A stretch of DNA of 64,000 bases from Roseibium sp. MMSF_3544 (GCF_030732845.1 NZ_JASHKA010000001.1:1-64000), one strand, 5' to 3'. Counted from the stretch's first letter, positions 37,892 through 46,905 are shown. Notes: generated by a model from the letters alone, not told the origin. Made by a program: numbers and translations.

Positions 37892-38683
37892 TCAGTCTTT
37901 CACAAACACCACTGCAAACCGATTTTCGGAGCTTTGCCGCAGTCGATTTGCCAGGGTGTGCGCACGCATTCCCTGATTATAAAGCGGGCGCGGGTCAAGA
38001 GTTGCGACTTTCCGGAAGCCGGCGTTGGCGAGATCGATCACGAGCCGCTCTTCGGTGAGGCCACCCCGGTAGGGCAAGCGCGCCCGGATCGCAGTGTCCG
38101 TCGTCGCATCATCTGCATCCCTTGGTGGGACTGGATCCAGTAAATGTGCCAACCAGAGTTTCATCCGGAAATGTCGAGACAATGGTCGCATCCAGTTGCC
38201 GTCATTGATCAGCAAGCGGCCCGAAGGACTTAAAATGCGAAACCATTCCGCAAAGGCCTTTGCCGGGTTGGTCAACGTCCATGCGAGATGCCGTGTCACC
38301 GCAAAATCAATGCTGCCGTCTTCAATCGCTTCAAGGTTTTCCGCGTCGGAAAGCAGTGGAGACCAGGATTTTCCGGCAAGTTTGACCCTGGCGCGTGACA
38401 ACATTTCTTCTGAAAAATCCAGACCAATCACATCTGCTTCAAGATCGCAGAGCATCCTGCTGATTTCACCCGTGCCGCAAGCCAGATCAAGAACTTTGAT
38501 ACCGCTGGCGGATTGATCGTTTTCCAGTCCAATGGCTTGCCGCAGAAATGCGCGCCATTCCGGCGCACCATAATTGTCCTCAATCCGATGCGACGGACTG
38601 TCATCGAAACTCTCCGCTCGGGCTGACCAATAAGCGCGTATTTGTTCCTTGAGGTCGAAATTCCGAACCGGTTCCTCCATCAC
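37892..38683 (-). CDS. Class I SAM-dependent methyltransferase in iron-uptake operon
   Basis: A 263-aa methyltransferase with the SAM-binding motif VLDLACGTGEISRML, the acidic strand end VIGLDFSEEM and the FAVTRHLAWTLTNP motif. It is the last gene of an importer operon and overlaps the ATPase gene by four bases. Similar methyltransferases accompany iron-chelate importers in other proteobacteria. It may modify the imported chelator, but the substrate is unknown. Confidence 0.85.
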   Translation of the reverse strand: MMEEPVRNFDLKEQIRAYWSARAESFDDSPSHRIEDNYGAPEWRAFLRQAIGLENDQSASGIKVLDLACGTGEISRMLCDLEADVIGLDFSEEMLSRARVKLAGKSWSPLLSDAENLEAIEDGSIDFAVTRHLAWTLTNPAKAFAEWFRILSPSGRLLINDGNWMRPLSRHFRMKLWLAHLLDPVPPRDADDATTDTAIRARLPYRGGLTEERLVIDLANAGFRKVATLDPRPLYNQGMRAHTLANRLRQSSENRFAVVFVKD

Positions 38684-39450
38684 GGCAACCTCGCGTCGAC
38701 ATAAAGGTTCCCGCGTGAGGTCTGTTCCAGATGGGTGATCACCCGGTAGGTTTCACCAATCTCCGACAAGGCGAGAATGTCTTCTGGTTTGCCGTCCGCA
38801 AGAATCTCACCTTCACGGAGCAAGATCAGCCGGTCGCAGAATTTTGCGGCCAGGTTCAGATCATGGAGTGCTGCCATGACCACCGGCTTCTTTCGATCCA
38901 TCTCGTTGCGGATTGAGCTCATGATCGAGAGCTGGTGGTGCAGGTCCAATGCGCTGGTCGGTTCGTCCAGAAGGATAACCTGCGGTGAGCGCACGATGGT
39001 TTGTGCCACGGCCACCATCTGCGTCTGGCCACCGCTCAGATCTCCAATTCCGCGACTGGCCAGATGAGAGAGGTCAAGCGCCTTCAGCGTGTCCGAGACC
39101 CGGTCAAGGTTGTCCGACTTCACTCTCCAGCCGGTCGTCTGTTTCAGTGCCAACAGAACACTTTCGAAAACGGTCAGCAGAGCGTTGCATCCAAAGGCCT
39201 GCGGCATATAGGCGATCCGGCGCGCTCTGTCGCGCCGGCGCAAGTGTGTGACATCCTCACCGTCAAGCAGCACCTGTCCGTTCATGGGTGTCACCAGACC
39301 GGCAATAGATTTGAACAAGGTGGATTTGCCGGAGGCATTCGGACCAATCACGCCGACAAAAGCTCCGCTCGGCACTTCGGGTACGGTAACGCCATGGAGA
39401 ACACGCGCGCGGCCATAACCTGCACACAGCTTGGTAATGACGAGTGTCAT
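38680..39450 (-). CDS. Iron(-chelate) ABC importer, ATP-binding protein
   Basis: A 256-aa FepC/FecE-type ATPase: Walker A GPNASGKST, signature LSGGQTQMV, Walker B VILLDEPTSALD and switch AALHDLN. The frame extends upstream to 39729 but ATG 39450 overlaps the permease stop (ATGA) and gives the family start. Part of the operon binding protein-permease-ATPase-methyltransferase. Confidence 0.92.
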   Translation of the reverse strand: MTLVITKLCAGYGRARVLHGVTVPEVPSGAFVGVIGPNASGKSTLFKSIAGLVTPMNGQVLLDGEDVTHLRRRDRARRIAYMPQAFGCNALLTVFESVLLALKQTTGWRVKSDNLDRVSDTLKALDLSHLASRGIGDLSGGQTQMVAVAQTIVRSPQVILLDEPTSALDLHHQLSIMSSIRNEMDRKKPVVMAALHDLNLAAKFCDRLILLREGEILADGKPEDILALSEIGETYRVITHLEQTSRGNLYVDARLP

Positions 39451-40508
39451 GACAACCGTTCCCGTCTGGTGCTGAGAATGATTGACACGAAAACCGGCAC
39501 GCCAATCAAAGATGTAATGATCCCGATTGGGTAGATGATGCCAGGCGTTATCGACTTCGAAATAAGCGACGTCAATGAAAGAACCAGCGCACCCACGAGT
39601 GCTGAAAGCGGCACAAAGTAACGCTGGTCTTCTCCCACCAGAAGTCGTGCAATATGTGGGCCGACTAGCCCGACAAATCCAACGGTGCCGACAAAGGACA
39701 CCGCTGTTGCTGCAAGAAGGGAGATGCATATGAGCATCTCGACTCGGAGCCGGGCCACATCAACGCCCATGCTCTCGGCCGCGGCCTCACCCATGCGCAA
39801 CGCGGTCATGGGCCAGGTGCGGTAAAGGCTGAACGGAATTGCGACGCACAGGAGCAGCGTGCCGATGCCGATCTTTTCCCAACTTGCCCGGCTGAGCGAG
39901 CCCATCATCCAGAAGACGATCCGTGCGATCTGATCCTCCGATGCCATGTATTGCATCAGTGCTAGAAGTGCCGAGAAGGTAAAGAATATTGCAATCCCGA
40001 AGAGGATCATGGTCTCTGACCCCACACCTTTCAGCCTGGCGGCGAACAAGATGAAGCCGCATGTAGCGAGTGCAAAAACGAAGGCATTTGTCGTCACCAG
40101 AAGCGGTCCCACCGCCGGGATCACCGAGAAACCCATCACAATTGCCAGCGATGCGCCAAAACTGGCCGCAGCGGAGACGCCTAATGTGAACGGTTCAGCC
40201 AAAGGGTTGTTGAGGATCGTTTGCATCTGCGCACCTGCGACGGCCAGCAGTGCTCCGACAAGGACTGCGGTCACAGCGACCGGCAGACGATAGTCCCAGA
40301 CGATCACTTTGAGACGCACGCCGTGCGACATCGGATCGGCAAAGACTTCGGCAACAGTGGAAAGCGAGTAGTTTCCCGGGCCGGTGGTAACATCCAAAAG
40401 AAAACTCACGACCAACAGCAAAGCGACCGCCAGGATCATTCCGTAACGCCGAGCAACTTGCAAAGCATAGCCTTGCCGCATTTCGGCGGCACTCGTATCC
40501 ACGCTCAT
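39447..40508 (-). CDS. Iron(-chelate) ABC importer, FecCD-type permease
   Basis: A 353-aa membrane protein with about ten hydrophobic segments and the family landmarks GALLAVAGAQMQTILNNPLA and GFVGLVGPHIARLLVGEDQR. It forms the homodimeric channel of a siderophore, heme or cobalamin importer. Only one permease gene is present, as is normal for this class. It overlaps the ATPase gene by four bases. Confidence 0.93.
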   Translation of the reverse strand: MSVDTSAAEMRQGYALQVARRYGMILAVALLLVVSFLLDVTTGPGNYSLSTVAEVFADPMSHGVRLKVIVWDYRLPVAVTAVLVGALLAVAGAQMQTILNNPLAEPFTLGVSAAASFGASLAIVMGFSVIPAVGPLLVTTNAFVFALATCGFILFAARLKGVGSETMILFGIAIFFTFSALLALMQYMASEDQIARIVFWMMGSLSRASWEKIGIGTLLLCVAIPFSLYRTWPMTALRMGEAAAESMGVDVARLRVEMLICISLLAATAVSFVGTVGFVGLVGPHIARLLVGEDQRYFVPLSALVGALVLSLTSLISKSITPGIIYPIGIITSLIGVPVFVSIILSTRRERLS

Positions 40509-40571
40509 AATCTACCTCAAGACATAGTCAGCCCCGCCCGCGCAGGCGAGCAGGGCGAAGCGGGGACAAGA

Positions 40572-41726
40572 CTAGCCGTCTGTTTTCAGGCTGCCCCAGA
40601 AAACGCCGGAATTGTCGATCGGCAGGAACTTGTCGTGCAGCTCCTTCATTGTCGCGTCAGGATCCAGGTCCTCAAACAGTTCCGGATGAATCCATTTGGC
40701 GAAGGCCTGCATGGCCACAAAGTGATACGGGCTGTTGTAGAACTGGTGATAGACCGAATGGAACCTTCCGGACTTTACTGCCGACAAGTCAGACCAGCCC
40801 TCACGTGTGGCAAGCGCACTCAGACGCTGGTCGATCATGTCCTCAGTTGCCTCGTAACCGAAAAGAACCGCCGTGGTTTCGGGATTGGCCTCGGACCAGT
40901 TGCCACCGGTCCCAATGATGATCTCTGGATCGTCGGCAAAGATCGCTTCCAGCGAAACATTGGTGGCAAAGCCCGGAAACTTAAGAGATCCCCAATTCCT
41001 TCCGCCCGCCAAATCTACAAGACGGCCAAGGTTGGCTGCGCCAAACGTGCTGCAGCATTTGGCCGGGTTGTATCCTGCGGCACGCTCGATGAAGACGATG
41101 GGCCGGTCTTCCACCGGAATCGCTTCGACGCGCGTGAAGATGAGCTTCATCTGCTGCTGGTAGTAATCGGTGAAAGCATCGGCCTCGTCCCGCTTGTCAA
41201 AAATGCGGCCAAGCAGTTGGACACTTGGAACCGTGTTCTGCGTGGGATCCTGACGGAAATCAACGAAGATCGTTGCGACTCCGGCTTCTTCAAGTTTTTC
41301 GAGGATACCGCTTTCCTGGGCCTTGAGCAGATTGCCAAGGTTCATCAGAACGACTTCCGTCCCGAGCGAAATCACGGCTTCAAGGTTCCACTCGTCGGAG
41401 TAAGGGCTGCCAAAGCTCGGCAGTTGGCTCGCCTGAGGGAATAACTCGGCATATTTACGGTAAGCGTCTGGGTCGAACCGAACCATATCGTCTTTCCAGC
41501 CGACGATCCGTTTGAAAGGGTTGTCCTGGTCCAGCAAGGCAATCGTATAGATCATGCGACCTTCGCCGATCACGACTTTGCTGGGGTTTTTCTCAACTTC
41601 GACCGTGCGGCCTGCGATGTCTGTTACGGTGATTGTCTCTGCGTTGGCGAACGTGGCGGATGCGAAACTTATCGCAATTGCTGCGGCAGCGGAGCAAAGA
41701 CCCCGCGTCAGTTGTCTGACTTTCAT
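40572..41726 (-). CDS. Iron(-chelate) ABC importer, periplasmic binding protein
   Basis: A 384-aa exported protein. The signal peptide ends FASATFANA before ETITVTDIAGRTVEVEK, the classic opening of class III (FepB/BtuF-like) binding proteins. The late KAIHPE-like KWIHPELFEDLDPD is also typical. It is soluble, with no lipobox. A CC pair in GYNPAKCCSTFG is unusual and could form a disulfide or touch the ligand. ATG 41726 has GGAGAG upstream. The operon has a TGA-N9-TCA iron box at 41787. Confidence 0.9.
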   Translation of the reverse strand: MKVRQLTRGLCSAAAAIAISFASATFANAETITVTDIAGRTVEVEKNPSKVVIGEGRMIYTIALLDQDNPFKRIVGWKDDMVRFDPDAYRKYAELFPQASQLPSFGSPYSDEWNLEAVISLGTEVVLMNLGNLLKAQESGILEKLEEAGVATIFVDFRQDPTQNTVPSVQLLGRIFDKRDEADAFTDYYQQQMKLIFTRVEAIPVEDRPIVFIERAAGYNPAKCCSTFGAANLGRLVDLAGGRNWGSLKFPGFATNVSLEAIFADDPEIIIGTGGNWSEANPETTAVLFGYEATEDMIDQRLSALATREGWSDLSAVKSGRFHSVYHQFYNSPYHFVAMQAFAKWIHPELFEDLDPDATMKELHDKFLPIDNSGVFWGSLKTDG

Positions 41727-41786
41727 GGGTCTCTCCAATCGTTTTTGACGGCATGTTTGATCATGCGGTGCGCAGTTTTATAAACA

Positions 41787-41801
41787 TGAGTAATTGAGTC
41801 A
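41787..41801. promoter_or_regulatory. TGA-N9-TCA box, probable iron-responsive operator
   Basis: TGAGTAATTGAGTCA lies 60 bp upstream of the binding-protein start, in an AT-rich promoter-like stretch. It differs in one base from the box before the siderophore-interacting reductase at 23582, and fits the IRO-box bound by RirA in rhizobia. Confidence 0.65.
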
Positions 41802-41885
41802 AGATATAGTTTGATCAAAATCACAATGCGGCAAGGGACGTGATGCTGGCGTGCTCAGGTCAGTCTGCGGTTCGCAATTCAGGTC

Positions 41886-42374
41886 TCAATATTGATGCAG
41901 CCCGTCAAAATCTGCTTTGCCGATTTGCAGTCCTGCATGCCGCAAACCGGCGTAAGCCTGCGTGAAATGAAAGAGCATGTTGGGATAGGCGAAGCGGAGG
42001 ACATAGTCCGCGGCATTCTGTTCCAACCTTGCGTTTCCGGCGATGTGCGCGACGTTGCTGTTCCAATCGATCGGCGGAGCTGAACCAACCGCAAGGCGTA
42101 CCTCTTCATACAAGGACTGAAGGCTTTGCGGAGTGCAGGGCTCGATGATTTCCGGTATGGGGCGCCCCGCGGGAAGGCATACTGCGCGTGCAGCGAACTG
42201 TATCGCGACCGCAAGGTGGAACCCTGTATCGAATGCATCCAGCGCGATTTGAATGGCCAGCAGCTCTTCCGAATCGGGATGCTCGGTCACCAGGTTCAGC
42301 AATTTACCTGACTGGTCCAGGTAGTGTTCGATGGCAGCCAAGAGTGACTTGTCGAGCTCGGAGCCCTTTTTCAT
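41886..42374 (-). CDS. DUF1993 family protein
   Basis: A 162-aa mainly helical cytosolic protein. The C-terminal pattern RFAYPNMLFHFTQAYAGLRH followed by GLQIGKADF identifies DUF1993, a DinB-like family of unknown function. ATG 42374 has GGAGAATGGG upstream. Monocistronic, downstream of the winged-helix regulator on the same strand. Confidence 0.85.
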   Translation of the reverse strand: MKKGSELDKSLLAAIEHYLDQSGKLLNLVTEHPDSEELLAIQIALDAFDTGFHLAVAIQFAARAVCLPAGRPIPEIIEPCTPQSLQSLYEEVRLAVGSAPPIDWNSNVAHIAGNARLEQNAADYVLRFAYPNMLFHFTQAYAGLRHAGLQIGKADFDGLHQY

Positions 42375-42481
42375 CCCATTCTCCGTTGAAACAATGAAAA
42401 CACTCGTTCGAGGGCTGCTGACAGCAGGCTTGCAGGCCCGAGTGGGGGAGCACCGCGCTGCGCTTGGGAGATTGAAGCCGG

Positions 42482-44083
42482 CTAATCAAGCGCATGACTG
42501 GCGGATTTTTGCTGGCTGAGAATTTCGAGACCCCCGATGACCTTTCCCTTTACCTTCTTGGAAAAGACTATGTGGTTCTCCACGAAGGCGATTGGATCGT
42601 TTGAAAATTGCGCAAGCGCTGCGTCTGCTTCATCACCTTTGCCAAGGTATCCGTGCGCAGAGGCCAGTGCTATGTGAGACTCGATGAAACCATCCTTTTG
42701 GCGCACGGCCTCCTGCGCCGTGTTGGCGGCATCTTCGTATCGATCAGCGCATAATTGGGCAATCGCAAATTGGCTCAAATACAGATGGTACAACGGATCA
42801 CGCGCGCCCGTCCGGACCGCTTGTTCTATCCACCCGATCCCTTCCTCGATCTGATCGGAGGCGAGCGCGTGCGCGACGCCCAGAACGCTGTAAGCTTGCG
42901 GGTCATGCGGGTTGAGCCTGGTTGCCTCCCGGGCCTCTTTGATCGCCAATTCGGAACGCGATGGTGAGCCGTACATATGTGCAAGGGCTTTGAGGATACG
43001 GGCCTTTGGATCTTCAGGGTCAAGTTCAACAGCACGACTTGCTGCAGCCATGAAATTCCGTCGACCGGTCTCCCGGTCAGGCTCGTCGAAAAATCGCAGG
43101 CCAACAGAGTAGGAGAGCGCCTCGCCGACATGAGCACGGACATAGTCCGGATCAAGTTCGATGGCTTTCGAAAAAAGCCGCCTTGCCTCCAGGATTTCCT
43201 GAAATTTCATTCTGTATATGAGTGCCGAAGCTTGAAGACAGGTTTCCCACGCGGCAAGAGCGTTTGGTGCTTTCGCTGAAATTTTTCTGATTTCCGCCTT
43301 TTCAATCGTCGGCACAATCGCCAAGGCCACCTGTTGCGTGATCTCGTCCTGCACCAGGAAAATATCGGTCAGCAGCCGATCATATTGTTCAGAAAACAGC
43401 TGCTGGCCCGTCGTGGTGTCCACGAGTTCGGCGGACACTCTTACGCGGTTGCCGGCTTTCCTGACACTGCCGTCAACGATGTAGCGGGCGCGCAGTTCCT
43501 TGCCGATCTGGCGAACCTCAACTGCCTGCCCTTTGAACGAAAAACTCGAACTCCTGGCCACCACGTTGAACCCGCCGAAACGGCCAAGCGCGGTGAGAAT
43601 ATCTTCCGCAATTCCATCAGCGAAATATTCCTGTTCAGGATCGCCTGACATGTTTTCGAACGGCAACACGGCCAGGGTCGGCCGGGACTCGGTATTCAGC
43701 TGAGGAGAAGTTTCGAGCCCAGGCCGCTGCGGAACTTCACTTTCGGCGGCCTCAGGGGCGTGTTTTTCCGGATTCGTGATCTCGGTATCGGCGACAAAAC
43801 GGTACCCCTGTCGCGGCAAAGTCTTGATGAATTTCTGCGAATTGCCATCATCGCCCAATGCACGACGCAGTGCATTGATGCGGCTGTTGAGAGTGCCGTC
43901 GCCGACGATCTTTCCGCGCCACACCTTTTCAAACAACTCATCTTTCGAGACCACTCTGCCGGAATGCTCGGCAAGATAGACCAGGAGTGAAAATGCCTGA
44001 GGCTGCAGCATGATTTCCTTGCCGTCGCAGGTGAGCTCGCGCCTATCACCGTCAATCACGTAGCGGCCAAATCGAAATATCAT
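42482..44083 (-). CDS. Winged-helix (Trans_reg_C) regulator with TPR repeats
   Basis: A 533-aa protein. Residues 1-95 are an OmpR/CadC-type winged helix (LVYLAEHSGRVVSKDELFEKVW and LPRQGYRFVADTE). Residues about 130-260 are the domain shared with adenylate-cyclase-like regulators (LAVLPFENMSGDPEQEYFADGI, then IVDGSVRKAGNRVRV). The rest is TPR-like helices. No membrane segment is evident, unlike CadC, so it is probably a cytosolic regulator that senses through protein contacts. Targets unknown. Confidence 0.87.
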   Translation of the reverse strand: MIFRFGRYVIDGDRRELTCDGKEIMLQPQAFSLLVYLAEHSGRVVSKDELFEKVWRGKIVGDGTLNSRINALRRALGDDGNSQKFIKTLPRQGYRFVADTEITNPEKHAPEAAESEVPQRPGLETSPQLNTESRPTLAVLPFENMSGDPEQEYFADGIAEDILTALGRFGGFNVVARSSSFSFKGQAVEVRQIGKELRARYIVDGSVRKAGNRVRVSAELVDTTTGQQLFSEQYDRLLTDIFLVQDEITQQVALAIVPTIEKAEIRKISAKAPNALAAWETCLQASALIYRMKFQEILEARRLFSKAIELDPDYVRAHVGEALSYSVGLRFFDEPDRETGRRNFMAAASRAVELDPEDPKARILKALAHMYGSPSRSELAIKEAREATRLNPHDPQAYSVLGVAHALASDQIEEGIGWIEQAVRTGARDPLYHLYLSQFAIAQLCADRYEDAANTAQEAVRQKDGFIESHIALASAHGYLGKGDEADAALAQFSNDPIAFVENHIVFSKKVKGKVIGGLEILSQQKSASHALD

Positions 44084-44202
44084 CGGTCAGCAAGCCTCCG
44101 GCAAGGAGAATTCACATTCGGGCAAGACAGCGGCAATCCATTCTTCATGCAGGGCCATGGCGTCGTCTGTAACTTCAGATCAGGGTATTCGATGAGGTCA
44201 AA

Positions 44203-44388
44203 ATGGCAGAGCCGCGCTCAACTTCAGATGATACCATCGATCTTATTGCGCTCAATGCCGCAGATGAGGAGGAGGCCTCCTCTCGGAGGTTGAAACGTCC
44301 ACTTTGGCAGCGCTTGTGGGGATGGTTCTGGGTCTACACTGAACGGTATGGTCGAACCGACACAACTAGTTACAAGGGACTTTTGTAA
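44203..44388 (+). CDS. Small Trp-rich hypothetical protein
   Basis: A 61-aa frame with ATG preceded by GAGG at good spacing. The first 30 residues are acidic (DDTIDLIALNAADEEE), the second half basic and aromatic (KRPLWQRLWGWFWVYTERYG), which could lie along a membrane surface. No family is recognised. It may be real, but short length leaves doubt. Confidence 0.45.
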   Translation: MAEPRSTSDDTIDLIALNAADEEEASSRRLKRPLWQRLWGWFWVYTERYGRTDTTSYKGLL

Positions 44389-44562
44389 AGGACTGTTTCG
44401 CAGCCATGTCGGGCCGCGAGCCAGTGTGCCGTTGACGCTGACTTCTGGCTCCACCGGACAATAAGTCCCGCAGGCGTTGCTTGCCTTGACGTGTTTTTCT
44501 TCCAGAAGTTGCGCTTCTCAGGTAGTCTTGAACCATCGTTGAGATCGACAGAGGGCCTTGTT

Positions 44563-45120
44563 GTGGACCGGAAGATTGAGCTCAAATGGAGCCAGAGGTT
44601 TGATTTTGTCGGCAACCTGACAACTGGCCCGACCGGCGGTTCAGCCACCAGCTTTCAGGTCAAGGCCTCGCTTCGCAACACCTACAGTTCGCTCTTCGGG
44701 ATTTACATGTTCCTGGAAGACACCAGCTTCGAGCCAGGACGGCGGTCGGCAATCGAGGGGTGGCGCACAAGCCGGGGCCTTGCAACAACGGGAGCGCTCA
44801 AGCCGATCTATATCGGTATCGTCAAATCCGATCAGCGCGACTTCGTGGAGCGGATGCGCGAGCATCACAAGAAATGGATCCATCAGTATCACGACAAGGG
44901 GCAGCTCTTCGTGAAGTTCGCGACAACCTATTACTGGTGCAAAGAGGAGGAGCTTCCGCAGCTTATTGAGGATGCGGAGAGCGTTCTGGTTTTCGAGCTG
45001 AAGCCTTATGAGAACACCGCCAAGATCAATTCCTACCGGCTTGCGGAACACGTTCTGGTCAGTAACACCGGACACCATGCACCCCTGCCCAAGTCGATCC
45101 GGTCGAACAGGCATTTTTGA
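44563..45120 (+). CDS. Divergent GIY-YIG-like protein
   Basis: A 185-aa protein that I read as a GIY-YIG domain with an insertion: GIY in FGIYMFLED, then after about 30 residues YIG in KPIYIGIV, then the conserved Arg/His helix FVERMREHHKKW, a Glu in EDAESVLVFELKP and Asn in NTAKIN at the expected order. This is pattern reading, not a database match. The start is uncertain: GTG 44563 has AGAGGG seven bases upstream, with GTG 44491 as the longest option. It ends 18 bp before the convergent caspase-like gene. Confidence 0.6.
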   Translation: MDRKIELKWSQRFDFVGNLTTGPTGGSATSFQVKASLRNTYSSLFGIYMFLEDTSFEPGRRSAIEGWRTSRGLATTGALKPIYIGIVKSDQRDFVERMREHHKKWIHQYHDKGQLFVKFATTYYWCKEEELPQLIEDAESVLVFELKPYENTAKINSYRLAEHVLVSNTGHHAPLPKSIRSNRHF

Positions 45121-45138
45121 CGCCAGCTGCGAAAACCG

Positions 45139-46905
45139 TCAGAAATCAACTTCCATGACGGCTGATTTTGCCCAGTGGCCGCGATTGTCGAACCAGCCTC
45201 TGGCATCGGTTTTCTTCAGATCCACACGTCCTCTCCGGTCCGTGTGGTACTGGGCATTGTTCTGCCCCTTTCTGCTCTCCTTCGGTCGGCCGGGACGCCA
45301 GTTCGTGTAACCGACCGCTTCGCCGTTGTACCAGCGCCAGCCTCCGTCAGGCTCGCGTGCGACCGGATCTTGCCGCATGCCGAAATAGGGACCACCCTTG
45401 TAGCTGTATCCATTTTTGGCGTCGAAACCGAACTCGAAGAATTCGACTTCGTCCTCGATCAGGGAATAGATGAAGTCGTTTTCAGCTTTTGACGTAACTG
45501 ATGCTGGATAGCCGCCGCATCTCTCAAACAGCGTTACGTACTCCCTGAAGCTGCTGGAGCTGATAACAACAAAATAGAGACTGTTTCCCCTGCGCCCGTA
45601 AACGCTCCTGCGCCTGCCAAGGCACTCTAGAATGTCAACAATGCGCTCATCTTCCCCAAGCAAACGCAGTGCGTTCGGATCATGAGTCGCGGCGAATTTT
45701 GCGTTTGCAAAGGAACCATCAGCGCGTGTGACCGGACGGGAGATCCCAAGATGCTCGAGCACGGTTTCGTCGACGAAGCCCGTGTTTTCCATTCCGAGAT
45801 CTGCCTGAAGATCCCGAATTCCCGCCCTGGTCCTGGAGCCCCAGACACCATCGGCGCTGCCCACGGTATAGCCGGCATCGTTGAGGGCCGACTGCACCTG
45901 TCGCTTCTGTTGCGTGCTCAGACGAAGCGACGCCTCGCGGGTTTGAGCTGGCGGGCCAGCTTGCCCGTCCTTTGAAAGGGCGCGCAAGACGTCGGGCCGC
46001 GCCATGACCGATGATCCATGGGACCGGCGCAAGAGATCCCAGCCACGAGGTGTGTTGACCTTGATGGCAGCCTTAACAACCTCGTCCACGCCGGGACCTG
46101 GTTCAGGGACAGGCTGAGGCTGGATCTGGACTGTCGTCGCTGGTGAGAGGCTGGCGTTCAGGATAACGTCGCCAGTCAGCGACGAATTCTCCCACGGAAC
46201 CTGTTTTCCGCCAGTGGCATTCAGCACATCGTTGCGCACCTTGCGAAGACTTCTTGCGATATCCTCGCCGGGCGTTCCGATGTGTTTGACAAGAGCGGAT
46301 GTGAAGGGACTGTTGCGGCCGGTTCCGTCCAGCGCAACGTTGCCGGGCTGTGTGGAAAATGAGATCAGGGTGCCGACGCCGCTGCTGATACGCGCCAGAC
46401 CGCGTCCGACTTCCGCAGACCGGGTTCCCATGGATCGGGCCAGATTTCGGGCAAGCGGATTGTTGCGGCAGGCATCCAGGAACACCAGGTTGGTCTTGGT
46501 CTTGCGCTCCATGGCGGAGAGCACCATCCCGATCGGCAAGGCTTCGAAATCTAGATCGTCGAAGGTTTCAAGCCTTGCGTCTACCGGCGCGATGTAGTTT
46601 TCACCGCTGACCTGCAGGCCGTGGCCGGCATAGTAAAACAGCCCCATTTCGGCATCTGTCAGGGCGCTGACAAACTCCCGAACCTTGCCACGCAGGTCCG
46701 TCAGACCAAGGTCGCGGCCCTCAATGACCGTAAAGCCAAGCGATCTGAGTTTCGCCGACATGTCGGCTGCGTCATTGGCCGGATTGGCGAGTTCTGCAAC
46801 ATGCTCATAGGCGGAGTTGCCGACCACAAGCGCGACCCGCTTGGCAGCCTCCACCGGCAATGCCGAAAAGAATAAAAGCAGACACCCACAAATCAGCCGG
46901 AACAT
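45139..46905 (-). CDS. Secreted caspase-like protease with peptidoglycan-binding and C-type lectin-like domains
   Basis: A 588-aa exported protein. A signal peptide (residues 1-21) is followed by a peptidase C14 caspase domain with catalytic His95 in YYAGHGLQ and Cys146 in FLDACRNNP, so the dyad is intact. A Pro/Val-rich linker comes next, then a PG_binding_1-like module (QSALNDAGYTVGSADGVWG, about residues 335-395). The last 150 residues resemble a C-type lectin fold: GGYPASVTSKAENDFIYSLI, then GGWRWYNGEAVGYTNWRPG and GWFDNRG. A periplasmic or secreted cell-surface protease is inferred. ATG 46905 fits the signal peptide; no strong ribosome site. Confidence 0.82.
   Translation of the reverse strand: MFRLICGCLLLFFSALPVEAAKRVALVVGNSAYEHVAELANPANDAADMSAKLRSLGFTVIEGRDLGLTDLRGKVREFVSALTDAEMGLFYYAGHGLQVSGENYIAPVDARLETFDDLDFEALPIGMVLSAMERKTKTNLVFLDACRNNPLARNLARSMGTRSAEVGRGLARISSGVGTLISFSTQPGNVALDGTGRNSPFTSALVKHIGTPGEDIARSLRKVRNDVLNATGGKQVPWENSSLTGDVILNASLSPATTVQIQPQPVPEPGPGVDEVVKAAIKVNTPRGWDLLRRSHGSSVMARPDVLRALSKDGQAGPPAQTREASLRLSTQQKRQVQSALNDAGYTVGSADGVWGSRTRAGIRDLQADLGMENTGFVDETVLEHLGISRPVTRADGSFANAKFAATHDPNALRLLGEDERIVDILECLGRRRSVYGRRGNSLYFVVISSSSFREYVTLFERCGGYPASVTSKAENDFIYSLIEDEVEFFEFGFDAKNGYSYKGGPYFGMRQDPVAREPDGGWRWYNGEAVGYTNWRPGRPKESRKGQNNAQYHTDRRGRVDLKKTDARGWFDNRGHWAKSAVMEVDF

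Noticed and set aside
40221-41444. 407-aa open frame on the plus strand
   Set aside because: Antisense to the permease and binding protein of the iron importer, both of which have clear family motifs.
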